NCBI RefSeq assembly: GCF_900110255.1 | Contig: NZ_FODD01000061.1 | Span: 1 to 37,536 of the forward strand | Direction: 5' to 3' | DNA: 37,536 bases | Origin: Actinacidiphila rubida | Lineage (GTDB): Bacteria; Actinomycetota; Actinomycetes; Streptomycetales; Streptomycetaceae | In this document: positions 33,682 through 37,536 of the stretch, in pieces | Layout: each line of letters opens with the position of its first letter | Numbering within the stretch: the stretch's first letter is position 1 | Program-made: the position numbers and the translations under genes | Notes under the pieces: model-generated | The model's database searches: none | What the model was told of the DNA's origin: nothing | Seen by the model: only the letters and a program-made list of their open reading frames with translations

Positions 33682-34863
33682 ATGGTGGGAATCGGGCTCC
33701 CGAATCCGATCTCGCGCCGTTCGGGGCGGCGCGCAACAAGGGCCGGGCTGGCCCTGGCGGCAACCGGCGTACTGGCCGCGGCGGGTCTGGCCGCCGGCAC
33801 CGGCGCGGACGCCGCAGGCGGGCCCACCGGCCCGGCCCTCTACTACGTCGCCGCCGACGGCGCCCTGTGGGGCGTGCCGGACGGCGGCAGCGGCGCGGTC
33901 CCGCTCGGGCCCTCGGGCATGGCGGCGCCCGGCGCCCACGTCGCCGCCGCCCGCCTGCCCGGCGGGTCCCCGTCGGCTTTCTTCGTCGGCACCGACGGCG
34001 CCGTCTACCAGTCCTGCGCGCTCGTCCAGAAGCCCGTGGCGCTCACCAAGTCCGGTTTCGCCACCTCCGGTTCGGTCGTCACCGCGGCCGTGGTCGGCGG
34101 CCAGTACGCGGTCTCGGCCGACGGCATCCCCATGCCCGAGCCCGCCCGCGCGCGAGCGGCCGCACGCCCCATGGAGATCAGCAACCCCTGCTCCCCGCCG
34201 TCCGTGCGGGTGCTCTCGAACACCTCGTCGTCCTACGTCTCCGGAGGCGCCATGGCGTCGGCCGGGACCGCCGACGGCGCCTGGGGCCTGTTCTACGTCG
34301 ACGGGTCCGGCGCGGTCGACGCCCAGTGGCGGCTGCCCGACGGCACGGTCACCGAGAAGGAACTCACCCCCGCCAAGACCGCGACACCCGGCGGCGGGCT
34401 GGCGGCCGTCACCGGCGGCAACGGGGTGACGCTCTTCTTCACCGGCCACGACCGGCGGGTCTACGTCGCGCACCCGGCCGAAGGCGGCGGCCTCGCCGAC
34501 AGCCCCACGGCCGATCCCACCGCCCCCACCCCCGTACCCGACGGCGCCGCGCTCACCGCCGCGCCCGAGGGCAGCGGCCTCGCGGTCGGCTACGTCGCGC
34601 AGGACGGCACGTACACGGTCGCCTCGCTCGACGCCGCCGGCACCTGGCTGCGGACCGACCCGGCAGGCAAGGCCGGGGCGTTCACCCCCGGTTCCACCGT
34701 CGGCTCGGCGGCGTCCGCGGACGGGGACGACTGGTACTGCGGCACCCCGTCGCCGTACTTCTGGCACATCCACATCCCCGTGCCGGGGCCCGGCCCCGAC
34801 CCCGGCCCATGGGACAGGATCGGCCAGGGGAACGCCTTCTCCAGCTACTTCGCCGTGGCGTGA
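33682..34863 (+). CDS. Secreted protein of unknown function, beta-propeller-like
   Basis: 393 residues from ATG 33682, with AGGAG at 33673-33677. The N-terminus is basic (SRRSGRRATRAG), followed by a hydrophobic segment and AGTGADAAGG, a signal peptide that might use Tat although the RR context is imperfect. The mature part contains several blades of about 50 residues with a recurring Tyr/Phe-x-x-Asp-Gly-Ala pattern (LYYVAADGALWGV, AFFVGTDGAVYQS, LFYVDGSGAVDAQW, LFFTGHDRRVYVA, VGYVAQDGTYTVA), suggesting a five- or six-bladed propeller lectin-like fold. Three to four cysteines are present (QSCAL, NPCSP, WYCG). The C-terminus is a Pro/Gly-rich PVPGPGPDPGPWD stretch. I do not recognise a named family. 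Confidence 0.7.
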   Translation: MVGIGLPNPISRRSGRRATRAGLALAATGVLAAAGLAAGTGADAAGGPTGPALYYVAADGALWGVPDGGSGAVPLGPSGMAAPGAHVAAARLPGGSPSAFFVGTDGAVYQSCALVQKPVALTKSGFATSGSVVTAAVVGGQYAVSADGIPMPEPARARAAARPMEISNPCSPPSVRVLSNTSSSYVSGGAMASAGTADGAWGLFYVDGSGAVDAQWRLPDGTVTEKELTPAKTATPGGGLAAVTGGNGVTLFFTGHDRRVYVAHPAEGGGLADSPTADPTAPTPVPDGAALTAAPEGSGLAVGYVAQDGTYTVASLDAAGTWLRTDPAGKAGAFTPGSTVGSAASADGDDWYCGTPSPYFWHIHIPVPGPGPDPGPWDRIGQGNAFSSYFAVA

Positions 34864-34866
34864 CGC

Positions 34867-34908
34867 CTTCCGGCCGGACCTGCTGGCCGGAAGGGCCGGC
34901 AGGTCCGG
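34867..34908. terminator. Two overlapping, competing hairpins
   Basis: CTTCCGGCC (34867-34875) pairs with GGCCGGAAG (34885-34893), and CCGGACCTGC (34874-34883) pairs with GCAGGTCCGG (34899-34908). The arms share two bases and interlock, so full formation of one disfavours the other. It lies directly after the stop of the secreted protein gene and may only be terminator redundancy. Confidence 0.5.
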
Positions 34909-34947
34909 CGGGCGCAGCGGCCGGAGCTCCCGGCCGGAGACGGGGAG

Positions 34948-34974
34948 GCCCGCCCGGACACCGTCCGGGCGGGC
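34948..34974. terminator. Bidirectional terminator, 12-bp perfect stem
   Basis: GCCCGCCCGGAC (34948-34959), loop ACC, GTCCGGGCGGGC (34963-34974). It lies between the convergent secreted-protein gene and the short minus-strand peptide gene. Confidence 0.85.
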
Positions 34975-35020
34975 CCGCGCGCGCAACTTCCGCGCCCCGC
35001 CGCCGAGCTGACCGTTCCGC

Positions 35021-35194
35021 TCAGTCGATGCTGCGAAGGATGTGCGTCTCGGTGGGGTCGTCCTCGTAGCCGGCGAGCCTGATGGGGGCGCACCGCGCCC
35101 ATGTGTCCAGCGGGCGTTCCTCGTCCATGAGCGAGGCGCCGTCGCCACCTCGCTCGGACCGCTTCTCCAACGGCTTGACGTCGTCTGCTGACAC
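35021..35194 (-). CDS. 57-residue acidic peptide, divergent from an MFS exporter
   Basis: 57 residues from GTG 35194, fixed by a clear AAGGAG (35206-35201) six bases upstream; a longer ATG start at 35266 lacks such a site. The N-terminal half is charged and leader-like (SADDVKPLEKRSERGGDGAS). The C-terminal half is MDEERPLDTWARCAPIRLAG then YEDDPTETHILRSID, with a single cysteine, one Trp and Thr/Ser residues near the end. There is no signal peptide or membrane segment. I recognise no family. Size, charge layout and a neighbouring exporter leave a ribosomal-peptide precursor as one option, but no modifying enzyme is in the window; a small regulatory protein is equally possible. Confidence 0.6.
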   Translation of the reverse strand: MSADDVKPLEKRSERGGDGASLMDEERPLDTWARCAPIRLAGYEDDPTETHILRSID

Positions 35195-35528
35195 CGCGCA
35201 CTCCTTAGCGTCGCGTGGGCCGGATACGCCGGACGCGGCCGTGTCACTCGCGTCGGCGCCCGGCATGACTGATCCTGCGGGCAGTACGGACGCGGTGGCG
35301 CCTTGGTGTGCCCCTGCCGTACGGCACCGGGGCAGAACCGGAAGCGCGGCCGAGGTGGCGACTCGTTCCGGGACGGGCTTCGGGGGCCAGGTACTTCCCC
35401 GGGGAGCCTGCTCGTCCCGCTCAGCCTATGCGGCGGCGCCCCTCGCCACCAGCCGGTTTACCTCACACCCCGCTCCCGGCGAGTCGCCCCCGGCGGCCCG
35501 CTCACAGGCGGGATTGCTACGGTTGCCC
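35195..35528. promoter_or_regulatory. Divergent control region with a 12-bp palindrome
   Basis: 334 bp between the 57-residue peptide gene and the MFS gene. TGCCGTACGGCA (35315-35326) is a perfect palindrome suitable for a TetR- or LacI-like dimer. Before the MFS start, TACGGT (35518-35523) sits six bases upstream of the GTG, so a leaderless transcript is conceivable, although no matching -35 hexamer is visible. No convincing gene was found within the region. Confidence 0.45.
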
Positions 35529-36890
35529 GTGCTCAACAGTGAGAAGCTCCGCCGTGACAGGGTTCGGCCATCCGGGTCAGCGCCCTTGCCCGAAGCGGAA
35601 CCGCACCAGCCCCGCTCCCGGCTCGCCCGTACGCTCGCCGACATCACCCCCCTGCGGGTGAACCCCGACTTCCGGCGCCTGTGGTTCGGCAACACCGTCT
35701 CCTACATAGGCCAGCAGATGACGGCGATGGCCGTGGCCCTGCAGGTCTACGCGATCACCGGCTCCAGCTTCTACGTCGGCCTCGTCGGCCTGTGCTCGCT
35801 CGTGCCGCTCATCGCGTTCGGCCTCTACGGCGGGGCGGTCGCGGACGTCGTCGACCGGCGCAAGCTCGGCCTGATCACCTCGTGCGGCGCGCTGCTGCTC
35901 TCCGCGGCGCTCGCCGCGGTCGCCGTCGCCCATCTCCGCTCCGTCGGCGTGCTCTACGCGATCGTGGCCCTCCAGGCCGTGTGCTTCGCCATGAACTCCC
36001 CGGCCCGCTCGTCGATGATCCCGCGGCTGCTGCCGCCCGAGCAGCTCCCCGCGGCCAACGCGCTCGCCTCCCTGGCCGGTGGCGTCGGCCAGATGGCCGG
36101 GCCGATGCTCGGCGGCGTCTTCGTCGGCCTGTGGGGCTACCAGGCGGCGTACCTCATCGACGTCGTCGCGTTCACCGCGTCCCTGTACGCGATGTGGCGA
36201 CTGCCGGCGATGCTGCCCGGCGACCCGGCCACGCCGGACGCCGCGTCCGCCGCGACGGCCGGGCCCGCCGCCCGGCGGCGCCCCTCGGTCATGGAGGGCC
36301 TGCGCTACCTGGCCTCCCGGCCCAACCTGCGGACCACCTTCGTCTCCGACATGTGCGCGATGGTGCTCGCGCAGCCCCGCGTCCTCTTCCCGGCCGTCGC
36401 GGGCCTCTGGTACGGCGGCGACACCAGCACGGTCGGACTGCTCGCCGCCGCGCCGGCGGCCGGGGCTCTGCTCGGCAGCGTCTTCTCCGGCTGGCTGGGC
36501 CGGGTCCACCGGCAGGGCCGCGCGGTCCTGGTCGCCGTGGGCGCGTGGGGCGCGGCTGTCGCCGTCTTCGGTCTCACCCGCAACCTCTGGCTCGGCCTGC
36601 TCTTCCTCGCGTTCGCCGGCTGCGCGGACACCATCAGCATGGTGTTCCGCAACACCATGCTCCAGGCTGCCGCCCCCGACGACATGAGGGGACGCCTCCA
36701 GGGCGTCTTCCTCGTGGTGGTCGTCGGCGGGCCCCGCCTCGGCGACTTCCTCGCCGGCACGGCGGCGGACGTCTTCACCCCGGCCGGTGCGGTGATCGGC
36801 GGTGGCCTCGCCTGTATCGCGGCGATCTCCGTGATCGCCCTCCTCCAGCCGTCCTTCCCCCGCTACGACTCCCGCCGCCCGCTCGCCTGA
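35529..36890 (+). CDS. 12-TM MFS exporter (EntS/MFS_3-like)
   Basis: 453 residues from GTG 35529; no strong ribosome-binding site is seen, so the start is tentative. After a hydrophilic 45-residue N-terminus the fold begins PLRVNPDFRRLWFGNTVSYIG, typical of MFS_3/enterobactin-exporter-type proteins of streptomycetes. Twelve helices are predicted, with a GGAVADVVDRRKLG motif-A loop after helix 2 and a matching SGWLGRVHRQGRAVL loop in the second half. An Ala/Pro-rich cytoplasmic loop (about 232-255) divides the halves. The FRNTMLQAAAPDDMRGRLQGVF segment is characteristic of the family. Substrates of relatives include siderophores and macrolides; here unknown. It is divergent from the short peptide gene, which may share its control region. 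Confidence 0.85.
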   Translation: MLNSEKLRRDRVRPSGSAPLPEAEPHQPRSRLARTLADITPLRVNPDFRRLWFGNTVSYIGQQMTAMAVALQVYAITGSSFYVGLVGLCSLVPLIAFGLYGGAVADVVDRRKLGLITSCGALLLSAALAAVAVAHLRSVGVLYAIVALQAVCFAMNSPARSSMIPRLLPPEQLPAANALASLAGGVGQMAGPMLGGVFVGLWGYQAAYLIDVVAFTASLYAMWRLPAMLPGDPATPDAASAATAGPAARRRPSVMEGLRYLASRPNLRTTFVSDMCAMVLAQPRVLFPAVAGLWYGGDTSTVGLLAAAPAAGALLGSVFSGWLGRVHRQGRAVLVAVGAWGAAVAVFGLTRNLWLGLLFLAFAGCADTISMVFRNTMLQAAAPDDMRGRLQGVFLVVVVGGPRLGDFLAGTAADVFTPAGAVIGGGLACIAAISVIALLQPSFPRYDSRRPLA

Positions 36891-36938
36891 GCGCGGCTCC
36901 GGGCTGCGCCCGGTCCTTCGGCGACGGCGGTGTTGCCG

Positions 36939-37147
36939 CGCGCTGCGCGCTGCCGTCTGCGGGTCTCGTCGTGGCCTGTCGCGCCAACGGGGTGCCCCCG
37001 GGGCTTGATCCGGCGTGTGCCGCGCGTCGTGGCTTGCCGCGTTGGGGGCACCTCCCGGCCGAAGGCTGGGGGACCCCGCGCCCCTTCGGTATCCGGGGTG
37101 CCACGCGCTGCGCGCTGCCGTCTGCTGCGCCGTCGTGGCTGGTCGCG
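36939..37147. repeat. Direct repeats in the right non-coding end
   Basis: CGCGCTGCGCGCTGCCGTCT plus GC occurs identically at 36939-36960 and 37104-37125. A second unit, CGTCGTGGC followed by seven variable bases ending GCG, occurs at 36967-36983, 37025-37041 and 37131-37147. No coding frame here shows a ribosome-binding site. The composition is like the intergenic repeat clusters common in Streptomyces. Confidence 0.7.
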
Positions 37148-37377
37148 CAGTTTCTCGCGCCCCCTGCGGGGTTAGTCCAGCCCCCTGAGCGCCGTCGCCG
37201 TCACCTGGCCGGTGGCCGGTTGCTCGCGCAGTTCCCCGCGCCCCTGGCGGTGCAGGTTCGTGGGTGGGGTCAGGGGCCACTCCGGGTGTGTCTCCTCGAG
37301 CTTTGCATGGCGGCTTTTTCCGAAGAGGTGGGCCGGGGCCTTGCAAAGCTCTGCGGGGACACACCCGGATCGTCCCC
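37142..37377. repeat. Right copy of the ~235-bp repeat, inverted relative to the left end
   Basis: Reverse complement of positions 1-235, beginning at 37377 with the same GGGGACGATCCGGGTGTGTC. The first 50 bases are identical, then differences cluster in the hairpin loop and after the CGCGGGGAACTGCGCGAGCA segment. Confidence 0.85.
37281..37368. repeat. Hairpin-forming repeat element, copy 2
   Basis: GAGCTTTGCA (37298-37307) pairs with TGCAAAGCTC (37342-37351), with outer arms extending to about 37281 and 37368. Here the outer right arm reads ACACACCCGG against CCGGGTGTGT, a longer perfect outer match than in copy 1, where one arm has ACACTCCCGG. Confidence 0.65.
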
Positions 37378-37467
37378 TTCCGGCCGGTCCCCGTCTGCGG
37401 GAGGACCTTGGCCGTGCCCATGTCCCCCGCCGCACGGTGGATCAGCGGGAGGGGGTGGGGAGGAAGT

Positions 37468-37536
37468 GCTCCCCGCAGAGAAATGTGCGCGGCCCCCGGG
37501 CAAGACTGCGGACGAACCCGTATGCACATTTCCGAG
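37468..37536. repeat. Related hairpin with a different stem, cut by the window end
   Basis: CCCCGCAGAG (37471-37480) is the same prefix found before the stem in copies 1 and 2, but the following stem is GAAATGTGC (37480-37488) pairing with GCACATTTC (37524-37532) instead of the GAGCTTTGCA/TGCAAAGCTC pair. A GGCCCC-rich stretch follows the left arm in both types. The element runs into the window edge. Confidence 0.5.

Noticed and set aside
30228..34863. Antibiotic biosynthetic cluster around the SARP regulator
   Set aside because: No PKS, NRPS, terpene or RiPP-modifying enzyme lies within the window; neighbours are a DUF5133-like protein and a secreted protein.
1..37377. Composite transposon bounded by the terminal inverted repeats
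   Set aside because: No transposase, integrase or target-site duplication is visible, and similar repeats are common between Streptomyces genes.

Overview
The window is high-GC actinobacterial DNA, almost certainly Streptomyces or a close relative. The reasons are strong G/C bias at third codon positions, a long chaplin with a LAxTG sorting signal, an AfsR/SARP-type regulator, Tat- and Sec-exported polysaccharide hydrolases with appended lectin/discoidin modules, and the GC-rich intergenic repeats typical of streptomycetes at both ends. I see no rRNA, tRNA, CRISPR array, transposase, integrase or phage gene.

Layout. 1-390: GC-rich non-coding repeats. 391-3051: a divergent-looking Ada/AlkA fusion regulator whose glycosylase domain has lost its key motifs, and a small PIN/NYN-like protein. 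3052-5523: a Tat-exported GH127-type beta-L-arabinofuranosidase with ricin-like repeats. 5710-8046: small secreted or membrane proteins. 8271-10478: a PAS-GAF-PP2C-HATPase stress/sigma-factor-type regulator split by one in-frame TAG. 10471-11964: a secreted protein with a GATase-like fold and a protease-type C-terminal beta-sandwich. 12412-15274: a GabD1-type succinate-semialdehyde dehydrogenase and a FUSC/aromatic-acid-exporter-like membrane protein. 15716-19987: a 1423-residue multimodular GH87 alpha-1,3-glucanase. 20101-24706: a DinB-fold protein, a DHA2 drug exporter with its MarR regulator, and an opposing second DHA2 exporter. 24926-26569: phosphoglucomutase. 26673-33548 (all minus strand): an ABC exporter, long chaplin, CYTH protein, DUF5133-like small protein and large SARP regulator. 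33682-36890: a secreted protein of unknown function, a 57-residue acidic peptide and a divergent 12-TM MFS exporter. 36891-37536: non-coding repeats again.

How the genes fit together. There is no single biosynthetic cluster. Two themes recur: extracellular polysaccharide turnover (GH127, GH87, with intracellular Pgm) and small-molecule export under local repressors (MFS/MarR with a palindromic operator; the ABC exporter with a palindrome over its predicted start site). Most convergent gene pairs are separated by long perfect hairpins that look like bidirectional terminators.

Most notable: (i) an Ada-AlkA fusion with an intact zinc/methyl-acceptor domain but three degenerate AlkA motifs; (ii) the amber codon at 9012-9014 in an otherwise open 736-codon frame; (iii) the two window ends carry an inverted copy of one repeat of about 235 bp, inside which a hairpin keeps its arms while its loop varies, and a third related hairpin at the right edge has a different but still self-complementary stem; (iv) the 57-residue peptide gene divergent from an MFS exporter with a 12-bp palindrome between them. 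Because both ends lie in repeats, the window may be a repeat-bounded assembly contig rather than a natural genetic unit. All functional statements come from reading sequence and remembered family motifs; no search was run.
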